The notes below the pieces were generated by a model. That model did not search any database, was not told the DNA's origin, and was given only the letters and a program-made list of their open reading frames with translations. Positions 25,680 to 35,506 of a stretch of 64,000 bases of DNA are shown one piece after another. Position 1 is the first letter of the stretch, and each line of letters starts with the position of its first letter. The DNA is from Candidatus Contubernalis alkalaceticus (GTDB taxonomy: Bacteria > Bacillota > Dethiobacteria > SKNC01). Position numbers and translations under genes: made by a program. The stretch is from assembly GCF_022558445.1 (NCBI RefSeq), contig NZ_CP054699.1:1134001-1198000 (forward strand), written 5' to 3'.

Positions 25680-26249
25680 TTGACCGGAATTAAGATAAAC
25701 CTTCCATTGACTGAAGAGAAAATTAATATTTTAAAATCCGGAGACCAGTTGTTACTATCCGGTTTTTTATTTACAGCTAGAGATGCTGCTCACCAGCGAT
25801 TGGTGCAGAGCCTGGGGGAAAAACAGGATCTGCCGGTAGAGCTTAATGGTCAGGTTATTTATTATGCAGGGCCTACCCCAGCACCCCCAGGACGGGTTAT
25901 AGGGGCGGCCGGCCCCACTACCAGTATGAGGATGGATTCCATGACCATACCTCTCCTAAAACAGGGGCTTAAGGGTATGATCGGTAAAGGGAAAAGATCT
26001 TCAGAAGTAAAAAGTGCGTTAATTAAGTACCGTGCAGTTTACCTGGCAGCCACCGGGGGGGCAGGCGCCCTGCTGGCCCAGAGGATTAAATCGGCTGAAG
26101 TGGTTGCTTATGCTGATTTGGGTTCAGAAGCCATATACAAGTTGGAAGTGCAGGAGTTTCCTGTAGTAGTAATTAATGATATTTATGGGAATGATTTATA
26201 TGAAGAAGGACAGGAAGCTTATAAAAAAAAGGGTCCAGAGAAGGTGTGA
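25680..26249 (+). CDS. Fumarate hydratase class I, beta subunit
   Basis: A 189-residue subunit of the FumA C-terminal / TtdB family: SGFLFTARDAAHQRL, YYAGPTPAPPGRVIGAAGP and ATGGAGALLAQRI are characteristic. It starts with TTG 12 bases after the alpha subunit and its stop overlaps the possible GTG start of polA, so transcription probably continues into DNA polymerase. Confidence 0.88.
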   Translation: MTGIKINLPLTEEKINILKSGDQLLLSGFLFTARDAAHQRLVQSLGEKQDLPVELNGQVIYYAGPTPAPPGRVIGAAGPTTSMRMDSMTIPLLKQGLKGMIGKGKRSSEVKSALIKYRAVYLAATGGAGALLAQRIKSAEVVAYADLGSEAIYKLEVQEFPVVVINDIYGNDLYEEGQEAYKKKGPEKV

Positions 26250-26251
26250 AA

Positions 26252-28972
26252 ATGAAAAGAAAAGAAAAGTTTATTATCATCGATGGCAACAGCCTGGCCA
26301 GCAGGGCCTTTTATGCTCTTCCTCTATTAACTACCTCCAGAGGACAGTATACTAACGCTGTGTACGGATTTATTTCTATGTTTCTTCGGCTGCTGCAGGA
26401 GGAAAAGCCGGACTATATTACCGCAGCATTTGATATGTCCGCTCCCACCTTCAGGCATAAGGCCTATAAAGAGTATAAGGCTCAGAGAGCGGAAAGCCCT
26501 GCGGAATATAGAGAACAAATCCCATTAATTAAAGAGTTTTTAAACACCATGTCAATACCCTATTACCAGTTGGAAGGGTTTGAGGCAGATGATCTCATTG
26601 GCACATACAGCCAAAAAGCAGAGGAAAGCTTGCTGGAAACCCTGATTGTAACCGGGGATGCTGATGCCTTTCAATTGATTTCTCCCAATATAAAAGTCTT
26701 GATGACCCGTAAAGGGATTACCCATGTGGAATTGGTTGACCTGGACAGGTTAAAGGACAATTTCGGATTAACTCCCGGTCAAGTTGCTGATTTTAAAGCA
26801 TTAAAGGGAGACCCTTCGGACAATATTCCCGGCATCCCAGGGATTGGCGAAAAAACCGCTTTGAAGCTTTTACATGAATTTGGTTCACTGGAAAACCTTT
26901 TAGAAAATATTCAACAGATAAAACAAAAAAAGGTAAGGGAAAAGGTGGAGGAATATCGAGAACAATCTATACTGAGTAAAAAGCTGGCTGCTATTAAAAC
27001 CGACGTGGAGGATAGTTTTGATTTAAAGCAGTGCAGGTTTGAGACGGAGTCGATTGATTACAGCAGGGTAAGGGAGCTCTTTAAAACCCTGGAATTTAAC
27101 ACTCTTTTGGAGAGGCTTCCAGAGGCCTCAAAACCGGATGGGGAGGACAGCCAAAAGGTTTTTAAAAATGCGGCAGTGATTAAGGATACAGCTCAGCTGA
27201 TTCAACTGACAGAAAAAATAGTAAACGCTAAAGAGTTGGCTGTCTTACTGGAGACAACAGGCCCCAATCCCTTCAGGACAGATATTGTAGGAGTAACTCT
27301 CAGCCTGGGGCCTGAGAGCTCTTATTATCTTCCTTTGAGTCACGGGACAAAAATCGATTGCTTGGGGAAAGAGGAGGTGCTGGAGAAGCTTAAGCCTTAT
27401 CTGGAAAACCAGGAAATCAAAAAGATTTGTCCCGATGCAAAGTTTATAATAAACTGTTTAAAAAAAGAGGGTATCTTTCTCCAAGGTTTATATTTTGATC
27501 CTTTTATCGCTGCATATCTGTTATCTCCAGGGAAGCCGTCTCAAAAAGTATCCGAATTGATTAAAGAATTTTTGGGTCTGGAACTTACTGACCGGGAACA
27601 ATTTCTGGGTAAGGGAGCCAAGGCTAGAAAAATTAAGGACATTAAACCGGAGGAGTTTAAAAATATCTGCTGCAGTGAAGCCGCACTGCTGTTTGACCTC
27701 TGCAGGGTTTTATCCGGGCAATTAAAGATGAGGGAATTGGATAATCTCTTTTTTACTTTGGAAATGCCCTTAATTGAAATTCTGTCTGCCATGGAAACCG
27801 AAGGAATTACTGTACAAAAAGATATTTTGGAGCATATGTCTGTGGAAATAAAGGACAAACTGGAGAAAATCCGGTCTCACATATATGAACTGGCAGGTCA
27901 GGAATTTAATTTGAATTCCCCTAAACAGCTGGCTTTTGTATTGTTTGAAACGTTAAAACTGCCGGCCTTCAAAAAAACGAAAACAGGTTATTCCACCAGT
28001 GCAGAGGTACTGGAGGAACTGGCATCAAAGTATGAAATAGCAGAAAAAATACTGCATTATCGACAGCTGGTAAAACTGCAGGGCACCTATGTTGATGGTT
28101 TGATTCCATTAATAAACTCTAAAACCGGAAAAATACACTCTACTTTTAAGCAGAATGTAACCGCCACCGGAAGGTTAAGCAGCACTGAGCCTAACCTTCA
28201 AAATATCCCCATCAGGATGGAGGAAGCCAGGAAAATTAGAAAAGCCTTCGTGTCCCAAAGTCCGGAAAGCTTTCTTTTAGCTTCGGATTATTCTCAAATT
28301 GAACTGAGGATTTTAGCTCATATTTCAGAGGATCAACAACTGGTGGACTCTTTTTTAAATGATGAGGATATTCATCGGAGGACGGCGGCAGAAGTCTTTG
28401 AAATCCCTCTGGAAGCTGTTACTTCTCAAATGAGGAACAGTGCTAAAGTTGTTAATTTCGGCATTATTTATGGTATGAGCGATTATGGTTTGTCGCAAAA
28501 CCTGGGGATTGAAAGAAAGGAAGCAAAAAAATATATTCAAAGTTATTTTGAAAAATATCCGGGAGTTAGGAAATATTCTGAAGAAATTATTCAAAAAGCC
28601 CGTGACGATGGTTATGTGACTACTATTTTTAACCGCAGAAGATATCTTCCCGATATTAAGCATCGGAATAACAATATCCGTAGTTTTGCAGAAAGGACGG
28701 CTGTAAACACTCCCATACAGGGCTCAGCCGCCGATCTCATTAAAAAATCTATGCTGGATATTTTCAATGAATTAAACCATCATAATTTTAAGACAAAGAT
28801 GCTTCTACAGGTTCACGACGAGTTAATCTTTGAAGTGCCTGTTTTGGAGTTGTCGGAAAGCTCCAAATTGATAAAGGACATGATGGAAAGTATTTTTCAG
28901 TTAAAAGTTCCTCTAAGGGTAGATTTAAAAGTAGGCAAAAATCTATACGACATGGATAAACTTGTGCTATAA
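26252..28972 (+). CDS. polA: DNA polymerase I
   Basis: About 906 residues. The 5' nuclease domain (~1-290) has FIIIDGNSLASRAFYA and the helix-hairpin-helix GDPSDNIPGIPGIGEKTA. The middle 3'-5' exonuclease-like domain lacks the catalytic D-x-E (LLETTGPNP where active enzymes have DTET), so proofreading is probably absent, as in many Firmicutes. The polymerase domain has SDYSQIELRILAH (motif A), RNSAKVVNFGIIYGMSDYGL (motif B) and LQVHDELIFE (motif C). ATG 26252 is preferred to GTG 26246. It heads a polA-mutM-ytaF-coaE-transglycosylase order. Confidence 0.95.
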   Translation: MKRKEKFIIIDGNSLASRAFYALPLLTTSRGQYTNAVYGFISMFLRLLQEEKPDYITAAFDMSAPTFRHKAYKEYKAQRAESPAEYREQIPLIKEFLNTMSIPYYQLEGFEADDLIGTYSQKAEESLLETLIVTGDADAFQLISPNIKVLMTRKGITHVELVDLDRLKDNFGLTPGQVADFKALKGDPSDNIPGIPGIGEKTALKLLHEFGSLENLLENIQQIKQKKVREKVEEYREQSILSKKLAAIKTDVEDSFDLKQCRFETESIDYSRVRELFKTLEFNTLLERLPEASKPDGEDSQKVFKNAAVIKDTAQLIQLTEKIVNAKELAVLLETTGPNPFRTDIVGVTLSLGPESSYYLPLSHGTKIDCLGKEEVLEKLKPYLENQEIKKICPDAKFIINCLKKEGIFLQGLYFDPFIAAYLLSPGKPSQKVSELIKEFLGLELTDREQFLGKGAKARKIKDIKPEEFKNICCSEAALLFDLCRVLSGQLKMRELDNLFFTLEMPLIEILSAMETEGITVQKDILEHMSVEIKDKLEKIRSHIYELAGQEFNLNSPKQLAFVLFETLKLPAFKKTKTGYSTSAEVLEELASKYEIAEKILHYRQLVKLQGTYVDGLIPLINSKTGKIHSTFKQNVTATGRLSSTEPNLQNIPIRMEEARKIRKAFVSQSPESFLLASDYSQIELRILAHISEDQQLVDSFLNDEDIHRRTAAEVFEIPLEAVTSQMRNSAKVVNFGIIYGMSDYGLSQNLGIERKEAKKYIQSYFEKYPGVRKYSEEIIQKARDDGYVTTIFNRRRYLPDIKHRNNNIRSFAERTAVNTPIQGSAADLIKKSMLDIFNELNHHNFKTKMLLQVHDELIFEVPVLELSESSKLIKDMMESIFQLKVPLRVDLKVGKNLYDMDKLVL

Positions 28973-28987
28973 GAGAGGGGGAAAGAA

Positions 28988-29875
28988 ATGCCGGAGCTTC
29001 CTGAAGTAGAAACCATTAAAGAGAGTCTGAAGGAAACAATTTCATTTAAAAAAATTAAGGAAGTAGAAGTATTTTGTGCAAAGTTAATTAAGTTTCCCGA
29101 AGTGCTGCAATTTGTTAAAGATATAAAGAATAAAAAGATTAAAAGTTTGGAGAGAAGAGGAAAATATTTAATCATTAAGCTTACCTTTAACACTAACCTG
29201 GTTGTTCACCTGGGAATGACCGGTCAGTTGATATATTCTGATCTACCTTTACAGATGGATAAGCATACCCACCTGCTTTTTCATTTCGAAGATAACACAG
29301 TGCTTCAGTATAGAGATGTCAGGAAATTTGGCTGTTTATGGTTAGTTAAAGATGGCTGTCTCAGGTTTGTGTCGGGATTAGCTCAGTTGGGGCCTGAGCC
29401 TTTAAGCCAGGAATTTTCAATGGAATACTTTAACACCATACTTAACAAGAAAAGTATAATTAAATATCTTCTGCTTTCCCAAAATAATTTGGCGGGGCTG
29501 GGAAATATTTATGTGGATGAGATTCTCTTTAGGGCAGGGATTTCTCCAGAAAGAACTGCCGCTGACCTGTCTTTAAAGGAGAGAGAAAAACTATACCATA
29601 CCATCCGTTCGGTTTTGGAGGAAGCAATTCGGGCAAGGGGTACCAGTGTAGTGAATTATATAGATAGTGATGGGAAAAAGGGCAGCTTTCAAGATTTTTT
29701 AAGAGTATATCGAAGGACTGGAGAGCTGTGTTTTGTATGCAGTACCCCCATAAAAAGAATTGTGCTGGCAGGCAGAGGAACATATTTCTGTCCAAAATGT
29801 CAACCTATGACATCAAATTCCTGCAGGGGTAAAACGGTGCGGCCCCGGGATAACACAGAGAGTTTAAACCAGTAA
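28988..29875 (+). CDS. mutM: Formamidopyrimidine-DNA glycosylase
   Basis: A 295-residue Fpg/MutM base-excision enzyme removing oxidised purines such as 8-oxoguanine. The N-terminus PELPEVETI provides the catalytic proline and glutamate after methionine removal. GLGNIYVDEILFRAGI is the H2TH region, and a C-terminal zinc finger C-x2-C...C-x2-C is seen in CFVCSTP and FCPKCQ. ~20 extra C-terminal residues follow the zinc finger. It starts 15 bases after polA behind AGAGGGGG. Confidence 0.95.
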   Translation: MPELPEVETIKESLKETISFKKIKEVEVFCAKLIKFPEVLQFVKDIKNKKIKSLERRGKYLIIKLTFNTNLVVHLGMTGQLIYSDLPLQMDKHTHLLFHFEDNTVLQYRDVRKFGCLWLVKDGCLRFVSGLAQLGPEPLSQEFSMEYFNTILNKKSIIKYLLLSQNNLAGLGNIYVDEILFRAGISPERTAADLSLKEREKLYHTIRSVLEEAIRARGTSVVNYIDSDGKKGSFQDFLRVYRRTGELCFVCSTPIKRIVLAGRGTYFCPKCQPMTSNSCRGKTVRPRDNTESLNQ

Positions 29876-29961
29876 AGCTCTCTTCAAGACATGCACGCAA
29901 AGCTGATTATCCCCATAGTATGATACTGACTTAAAAAACAAGCCAGTAGGGGGTAGCAGCT

Positions 29962-30648
29962 TTGGTTGAGTTGTCCATTTTATTATCTATAATATTGTTA
30001 GGCCTTGCCGTAAGTTTGGATGGTTTTGGAGTAGGTATGGCCTATGGTGTTCGGAATATGAGGCTGCCATTTTTGTCTATAATAATTATCAGTCTTTCAT
30101 CTGCTTTGGCTATTATGTTTTCTATGCTGACAGGAAAACTTGTGTCTGCCTTTTTTTCTCCAGAAGCAGCCTCTATGGTTGGGGGGATAATGTTGGTGGG
30201 CATAGGTACTTGGATTAGCTTTCAAGCCTTTTTAAATGTCAAGCGCTTACTGCCCGGTGAAGAAACTGAGTACAATGAAAGTTTAAATAATGCTAAAGGG
30301 GGCAAAAATGTTTCCGACGGAAGATATCTCTCGTTTTTTTCTGATATTTTAAAAGACCCCCAGAAGGCAGACTTTGATAGGTCTGGAGAAATCAGGGGTG
30401 GAGAGGCAGTAGCCTTGGGAGTTGCTCTGGCTATGGACGCTTTTGGAGCAGGGTTTGGAGCCGCCATGATGGGTTTTAATCCCTTTATCACTTCGGCTGC
30501 AGTGGGTGCAGCGAAGCTGGTTATGCTTCCGGCAGGATTTTATCTAGGAAATTATTATTTTTCCAAACATTTGGGCAGCAAGGCATCATACCTGTCGGGA
30601 TTTGTTCTGATAGTTTTGGGAATGCTAAATCTTTTTAATGTGATTTAA
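29962..30648 (+). CDS. ytaF: YtaF-like sporulation membrane protein (MntP/YtaF family)
   Basis: A 228-residue protein with about six transmembrane segments in two related halves: LGLAVSLDGFGVGMAYGVR near the start and VALGVALAMDAFGAGFGAAM near 160. The D-x-F-G motifs are those of the MntP manganese efflux/YtaF family. The length and the middle hydrophilic loop (~90-140) match YtaF, which is conserved in spore formers next to mutM and coaE. TTG start after GGGGG. Confidence 0.85.
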   Translation: MVELSILLSIILLGLAVSLDGFGVGMAYGVRNMRLPFLSIIIISLSSALAIMFSMLTGKLVSAFFSPEAASMVGGIMLVGIGTWISFQAFLNVKRLLPGEETEYNESLNNAKGGKNVSDGRYLSFFSDILKDPQKADFDRSGEIRGGEAVALGVALAMDAFGAGFGAAMMGFNPFITSAAVGAAKLVMLPAGFYLGNYYFSKHLGSKASYLSGFVLIVLGMLNLFNVI

Positions 30649-30678
30649 TGGTAAATTTATGTTATGAGGTGAGGCCAG

Positions 30679-31296
30679 GTGCCTACGGTAGGATTAACCG
30701 GAAGTATTGCCTGTGGAAAGTCTGCAGTTTCAAAGATGTTAGCCCGAAAAGGGGCTTATGTTATTGATTTAGACCAGGTTGCCAGAGAAGTTGTCCAGCC
30801 GGGTACAGCCGCCTGGTTAAAAATCGTTTCATTTTTTGGACAAGATGTTTTGGCCCAGGATGGAAATTTAGACAGGGGAAAATTGGGACAGATTATTTTT
30901 GCTGATGTAAACTTACGAATGAAGTTAAATGAAATTACCCATGGTCCAATTATAAAAAAAGTTTTAGGGCGGAAACAAAAATTTTTTTCTGATCCTAATA
31001 ATGCTGAAAAGTTACTGGTTATCATGGCTCCTCTATTAATTGAAGCGGGTATGAATAATATGGTAGACATGATTATAGTAGTAATATGTCGTGAAGAAAT
31101 TCAAAAAAAAAGGCTAATGGAGCGGGAGAATATTAATGAGATAGAGGCAGAGAGGAGAATCAGGTCTCAAATGCCTCCGGAGGAAAAAAACAAATATGCC
31201 GATTTTATTATTGATAACAGCGGTTCACTAAATGATACAGCTGAACAAGTGGATCATGTTTGGGTCAACTTGAGTTCAAAAGGGAAGAACATATAG
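30679..31296 (+). CDS. coaE: Dephospho-CoA kinase
   Basis: A 205-residue P-loop kinase performing the last step of coenzyme A synthesis. Walker A GSIACGKSAV, VIDLDQVAREVV and the lid LMERENINEIEAERRIRSQM fit CoaE. GTG start at 30679, 7 bases after GAGG. Typical length. Confidence 0.93.
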   Translation: MPTVGLTGSIACGKSAVSKMLARKGAYVIDLDQVAREVVQPGTAAWLKIVSFFGQDVLAQDGNLDRGKLGQIIFADVNLRMKLNEITHGPIIKKVLGRKQKFFSDPNNAEKLLVIMAPLLIEAGMNNMVDMIIVVICREEIQKKRLMERENINEIEAERRIRSQMPPEEKNKYADFIIDNSGSLNDTAEQVDHVWVNLSSKGKNI

Positions 31297-31352
31297 TTGT
31301 ATCTGCCTTTGGGATCCCCTGTTTTTTTGCCAGGCATTGATGGAGTGATTAT

Positions 31353-31913
31353 ATGGCTGTAAAAATATTAAAAAAAAGATTAGTTTTCCGGGTTCTTCTA
31401 GTTCTTGTGTTGATCATGGTTTTTTATTCTAATTGTTTTCAAAGGCTGATAAACCCGATACAATTTAAGGAGACTATTGATTATTATTCGGAAATACATC
31501 AGGTAGACCCACTTTTGGTATCAGCAGTGATCCGGGTGGAAAGCAGGTTTAATCAGAAGGCCGTTTCTCAAAAAGGTGCCATGGGGTTAATGCAGATTAT
31601 GCCAACTACGGGGGAATGGGCAGCGGAACAGATAGGTATTTCTGATTTTGAATCCTCTATGCTTTTGGACCCCCAATTTAATATTCGGTTGGGAACCTGG
31701 TATATTGCTAATCTCCAAAAGGAATTTCAAGACAAAAATCCTTTGGTTATTGCTGCTTATAATGGAGGCCGGGGAAATGTTAATAAGTGGCTGGAACAGA
31801 AAATATGGGATGGACAGGAAGAGACAATATATGACATTCCTTATCCTGAAACCAGAGAATATGTAAAAAAAGTGCTGTTTAATTATAGAAAATATCAAAA
31901 AATTTATGAGTAA
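31353..31913 (+). CDS. Lytic murein transglycosylase (SLT domain)
   Basis: A 186-residue protein with an N-terminal membrane anchor (residues ~10-28) and a soluble lytic transglycosylase domain. VSAVIRVESRFNQKAVS holds the catalytic glutamate, followed by GAMGLMQIMPTTGEWAA and AAYNGGRGNVNKWL. It cleaves peptidoglycan strands on the outer face of the membrane. In this gene order (after coaE) it is common in spore-forming Clostridia. Confidence 0.9.
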   Translation: MAVKILKKRLVFRVLLVLVLIMVFYSNCFQRLINPIQFKETIDYYSEIHQVDPLLVSAVIRVESRFNQKAVSQKGAMGLMQIMPTTGEWAAEQIGISDFESSMLLDPQFNIRLGTWYIANLQKEFQDKNPLVIAAYNGGRGNVNKWLEQKIWDGQEETIYDIPYPETREYVKKVLFNYRKYQKIYE

Positions 31914-32010
31914 TGGGTATTTTAAGCAGGAAAATAGCTGAAGAAGAGCGAACTTGAGATAATTAATTGACATAAAATCGACATAGTTCGTTACAAAAGG
32001 AGGAGTTTTA

Positions 32011-33603
32011 TTGGCTAGAAAATTTATTTTTCTGCTGTTGGCCCTGGTGATAGTGCTCAGTATTTTTGGATGTGCTCCGGTAGAATCTCCACAGGGACAG
32101 CTGCGGGTGGCTTCTCTAGGCAGCCCTAACACATTAAATCCGCTGTTTATTAGGGATAATTATTCTTTTGAAGTAGTTTCCCTGCTGCACGCAAACCTGT
32201 TTACCTTTAATCATGAAACATTAGAGGCAGAGCCGGCCCTGGTGGAACAATGGTCTGTGGAAGAGGAAGGGACGGTATATATTTTACAATTAAGAGATGA
32301 TGTAAAATGGTCTGATGGTGAGCCATTAACAGCTGAAGATGTTGCCTTCACTCTTAGGGTGATATGTCACCCGGACTTCACCGGATATCATTATGCCCTG
32401 TATTTTAATGTAATAACCGGTTCCCGGGATTATCACTTAAATCACGACAGTCCTTTAGCGGAGGGAAGTATTAAAGGCATAGAGGTAATTGATGATATTA
32501 CATTAAAAATAACGTTGGATCAGGTAATGGCTCCATTTTTAACTTATCTGGATTTATTTCCCCTTCCAGCTCATGTTTTGGGGGATGTCCCGGTAGCTCA
32601 AATGGAAGGTCATGATTACAGTCTCAATCCTGAAATAACTGCTGGACCCTATATTTTAAATGATTGGGCAGTTGATGAGTATTTGCATTTTGTGTACAAT
32701 CCTAATTATTATTTAGGACAGCCGGGAATTGATGAAATTTATTACAGGATAATACCCAACCAGGAGGCACAGCTTATTGATCTAAAGGGTGGAAACCTGG
32801 ACTTGATTCCTACAGCTGTTAAAATAGAAGACGTAGAAGATTTAAAAGAGGATTCAAACATTAATATTTATTCCAACTTGAGATTGGTTTATGATTATTT
32901 GGGATTTAATATGGCTAATCCTGAAAGCCCTCTGTACACAAAAGAGGTGAGACAGGCCTTGTCTATGGTTTTGGATAGGGAAGCTGTGGTTAGAGATTTA
33001 CTGCTGGGTTACGGGAGGGTAGCCCATGGGCCTCTGGCACCGCTGCATTTTCCCTTCGATGAAAACTTCACATCTTATTCTGTGGATATACAAAAAGCCC
33101 GGCAGCTGCTGGATGAATCCGGTTATGGTGATGGATTTGAGCTAAAGCTCATAGTCAATGCCGGTAATGAAGTAAGGGAAAATACTGCCTTGATGTTTAA
33201 GGAGGCGGCAGATGCCATTGGTGTGGAGGTTACAATTCAAGTCTTGGAATGGCAGACTTACATGGAATTAGCCATGCAGGGAGATTTTGATGTAATAATT
33301 TCTGGACAGGGTACAGGTATTGATCCCGACTTAATTTCCATCTGGCACAGTCAAAGCCCTCTTAACGAACTGGGGTATGTAAACCACCAGGTGGACACTG
33401 TTATCCAGGAAGCGCAGGTGTCAATGGACAGGGAGGAAAGGTCCCGGATGTACCGTAGTGCTCAAGAGATGATTGTAGAAGATGCTCCTATGGTGTGGCT
33501 TTATTACAGAGAGGCCCTGCATGCAGCGTCAGAGGGTCTGCGTAATTTTGCCCCGCATCCTGAAATTACTTTTTATAAGGTGCATCAGTGGGAGATAGAA
33601 TAA
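32011..33603 (+). CDS. Oligopeptide ABC transporter substrate-binding lipoprotein
   Basis: A 530-residue family 5 solute-binding protein (OppA/DppA/NikA). Signal peptide with lipobox FGC at residues ~18-20, then SPNTLNPLF, WSDGEPLTAEDVAFTLR and VRQALSMVLDREAVV, the usual family landmarks. It captures a peptide or other ligand outside the cell and hands it to the four following transporter subunits. TTG start after AGGAGG. Substrate cannot be deduced. Confidence 0.9.
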   Translation: MARKFIFLLLALVIVLSIFGCAPVESPQGQLRVASLGSPNTLNPLFIRDNYSFEVVSLLHANLFTFNHETLEAEPALVEQWSVEEEGTVYILQLRDDVKWSDGEPLTAEDVAFTLRVICHPDFTGYHYALYFNVITGSRDYHLNHDSPLAEGSIKGIEVIDDITLKITLDQVMAPFLTYLDLFPLPAHVLGDVPVAQMEGHDYSLNPEITAGPYILNDWAVDEYLHFVYNPNYYLGQPGIDEIYYRIIPNQEAQLIDLKGGNLDLIPTAVKIEDVEDLKEDSNINIYSNLRLVYDYLGFNMANPESPLYTKEVRQALSMVLDREAVVRDLLLGYGRVAHGPLAPLHFPFDENFTSYSVDIQKARQLLDESGYGDGFELKLIVNAGNEVRENTALMFKEAADAIGVEVTIQVLEWQTYMELAMQGDFDVIISGQGTGIDPDLISIWHSQSPLNELGYVNHQVDTVIQEAQVSMDREERSRMYRSAQEMIVEDAPMVWLYYREALHAASEGLRNFAPHPEITFYKVHQWEIE

Positions 33604-33626
33604 TGTTTTTAATTTCGGTAATCCTT

Positions 33627-33650
33627 CCCCCGGTCCCCTGGGACCGGGGG
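33627..33650 (+). promoter_or_regulatory. GC-rich hairpin between binding protein and permease genes
   Basis: CCCCCGGTCCC and GGGACCGGGGG can form a very stable 11-bp stem (tip CT, in practice a CCTG tetraloop). No T-run follows. It lies directly before the GGGAGG ribosome site of the permease gene, as expected for an mRNA-stabilising or expression-balancing element. Confidence 0.6.
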
Positions 33651-33669
33651 AGAGGGAGGCCGTTTTCTT

Positions 33670-34620
33670 ATGAGTTTATTCCTTACTAAAAGAATAATGC
33701 AGACCATTGTGGTACTGGTGGGGGTTTCCGTACTTACTTTTTTTATGATGAATCTGGCTCCGGGAGACCCTTTTATAATGGATTCGGAAATGAAGATGAA
33801 TCCGGAAGCTGTGGCCCGATGGAAAGAAATACGTCAGTTAGATCGTCCCCTTCATGAGCAGTATTATTCCTGGCTGTTAAATCTGATTAAAGGGGATTTT
33901 GGCATTTCACTGATTCATAACCGGCCTGTTTTGGAACTAATTACTGAAAGGCTTCCGGCTACTCTATTGTTAACTGTTACCTCCCTTGCGGCAGCTCTTT
34001 TAATTTCTATTCCGTTAGGTTTATTATCAGCGATAAAACAAGGGTCCTTTCTGGATAAATTTATATCATTTTTTACCCTTTGTGGAGTGTCTATACCAAA
34101 TTTCTGGCTGGGGATGCTCCTTATTTTATTATTTGCTTATCAGTTTAACTGGCTTCCTGCGGGAGGTTTGAGGACGGTAGGTGCAGAGATAGGTTTTGTG
34201 GATTCTATTAGACATTTAATTCTTCCCGTTTTTGTATTGTCCACCGGTAGTGCTGCCTATTATATCCGGTATATCAGGGCTGCTATCCTGGAGGTACTGG
34301 GACAGGATTATGTGCTGACTGCTAAGGCTAAGGGGTTAAATGAATCTACGGTACTTTTTCGTCATATCGTAAGAAATGCCATGATTCCCCTGGTAACAGT
34401 GGTTTCACTTTCTTTACCCCATCTATTCACCGGTGCTATGGTTACGGAATATGTTTTTAGCTGGCCCGGTATGGGCCGCTGGATTATTATGGCTACTTTG
34501 TCCCGGGATTATCCATCTGTCCTGGCAGTTAATGTTATTGTGGCCGCTCTGGTTACTTTGTGTAATCTTGGTGCAGATTTGCTGTACGTATTTATTGACC
34601 CACGGATAAAATATAGATGA
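33670..34620 (+). CDS. Peptide ABC transporter permease, DppB type
   Basis: A 316-residue inner-membrane permease with about six transmembrane segments: N-terminal TKRIMQTIVVLVGVSVLTF, the SIPLGLLSAI segment and the cytoplasmic EAA-like loop DYVLTAKAKGLNESTVLFRH, which contacts the ATPases. Overlaps the next gene by 4 bases (ATGA), indicating translational coupling. Confidence 0.93.
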   Translation: MSLFLTKRIMQTIVVLVGVSVLTFFMMNLAPGDPFIMDSEMKMNPEAVARWKEIRQLDRPLHEQYYSWLLNLIKGDFGISLIHNRPVLELITERLPATLLLTVTSLAAALLISIPLGLLSAIKQGSFLDKFISFFTLCGVSIPNFWLGMLLILLFAYQFNWLPAGGLRTVGAEIGFVDSIRHLILPVFVLSTGSAAYYIRYIRAAILEVLGQDYVLTAKAKGLNESTVLFRHIVRNAMIPLVTVVSLSLPHLFTGAMVTEYVFSWPGMGRWIIMATLSRDYPSVLAVNVIVAALVTLCNLGADLLYVFIDPRIKYR

Positions 34621-35456
34621 GAAGAGGTTTTATTGCATTGTTTTTTAATTGGAAAAAGTTTAGAAAAAATCCTCTATCCTGTGCCGGCCTGGTGATTGTG
34701 CTGCTTCTTTACTGTACTGCAGTTTTCGCTCCTATCTTGGCCAGGGAGGATCCTTATCAAACCAATACTGAGAACTGGTTGAGCTCTCCCGATGAACAAA
34801 ACTGGTTTGGAACTGATAGATTGGGGAGGGACGTTTTCAGCCGGGTTGTCCATGGGTCCCGGATATCTCTGGCAGTAGGGTTTGTTTCTACTGCTCTGGT
34901 GATTTTAGTGGGTACCATTTTGGGTTCTTTGTCCGGTTATTATGGAGGATTATTGGATACCTTAATTATGCGTTTTACCGATGTAATCATGGTATTTCCT
35001 ACATTATTTCTTATCATTACATTGGTTTTGCTGTTTGAGCCGGGAATTCTCTATATTATTTTGGTTATTGGTTTTGTGGGTTGGACCAGTGCAGCTAGAT
35101 TGGTCCGGGCAGAATTTATTACTTTACGGGAGAGAGAATATGTACAGGCAGCCCGGGCTCTGGGGGCTTCAGACATCAGAATTATATTCAGGCATATTCT
35201 TCCCAATGCCATGAGCACTATTATCGTTGCGGCTACATTAAGTGTCCCTGCCGCTATTTTGGCTGAAGCAGGATTGAGCTTTCTGGGTTTAGGAGTTCCA
35301 GCCCCTATTCCCAGCTGGGGCAATATGTTGAGGGAAGCTCAAGGGTATTTGAGACAAGCCTGGTGGTATGCTGCTTTCCCCGGCGCGTTTATATTTCTGA
35401 CGGTCATGGCTTTTAATTTGTTAGGGGAAGGCCTTCGAGATTCCATGGATCCATAA
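34617..35456 (+). CDS. Peptide ABC transporter permease, DppC type
   Basis: A 279-residue partner permease. It has the DppC N-terminal region (FRKNPLSCAGLVIVLLL), WFGTDRLGRDVFSRVVHGSR, and the EAA loop EYVQAARALGASDIRIIFRH. Forms the membrane channel with the preceding protein. Confidence 0.93.
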   Translation: MRRGFIALFFNWKKFRKNPLSCAGLVIVLLLYCTAVFAPILAREDPYQTNTENWLSSPDEQNWFGTDRLGRDVFSRVVHGSRISLAVGFVSTALVILVGTILGSLSGYYGGLLDTLIMRFTDVIMVFPTLFLIITLVLLFEPGILYIILVIGFVGWTSAARLVRAEFITLREREYVQAARALGASDIRIIFRHILPNAMSTIIVAATLSVPAAILAEAGLSFLGLGVPAPIPSWGNMLREAQGYLRQAWWYAAFPGAFIFLTVMAFNLLGEGLRDSMDP

Positions 35457-35506
35457 GCAAAAGACCAGGGAGATTTATTTTACCTGACGGATAAGGGGGA
35501 GGGCAG

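Noticed and set aside
31587-32132. Minus-strand open frame of 181 codons
   Set aside because: Antisense to the transglycosylase gene and the start of the binding-protein gene; no ribosome site or domain seen.
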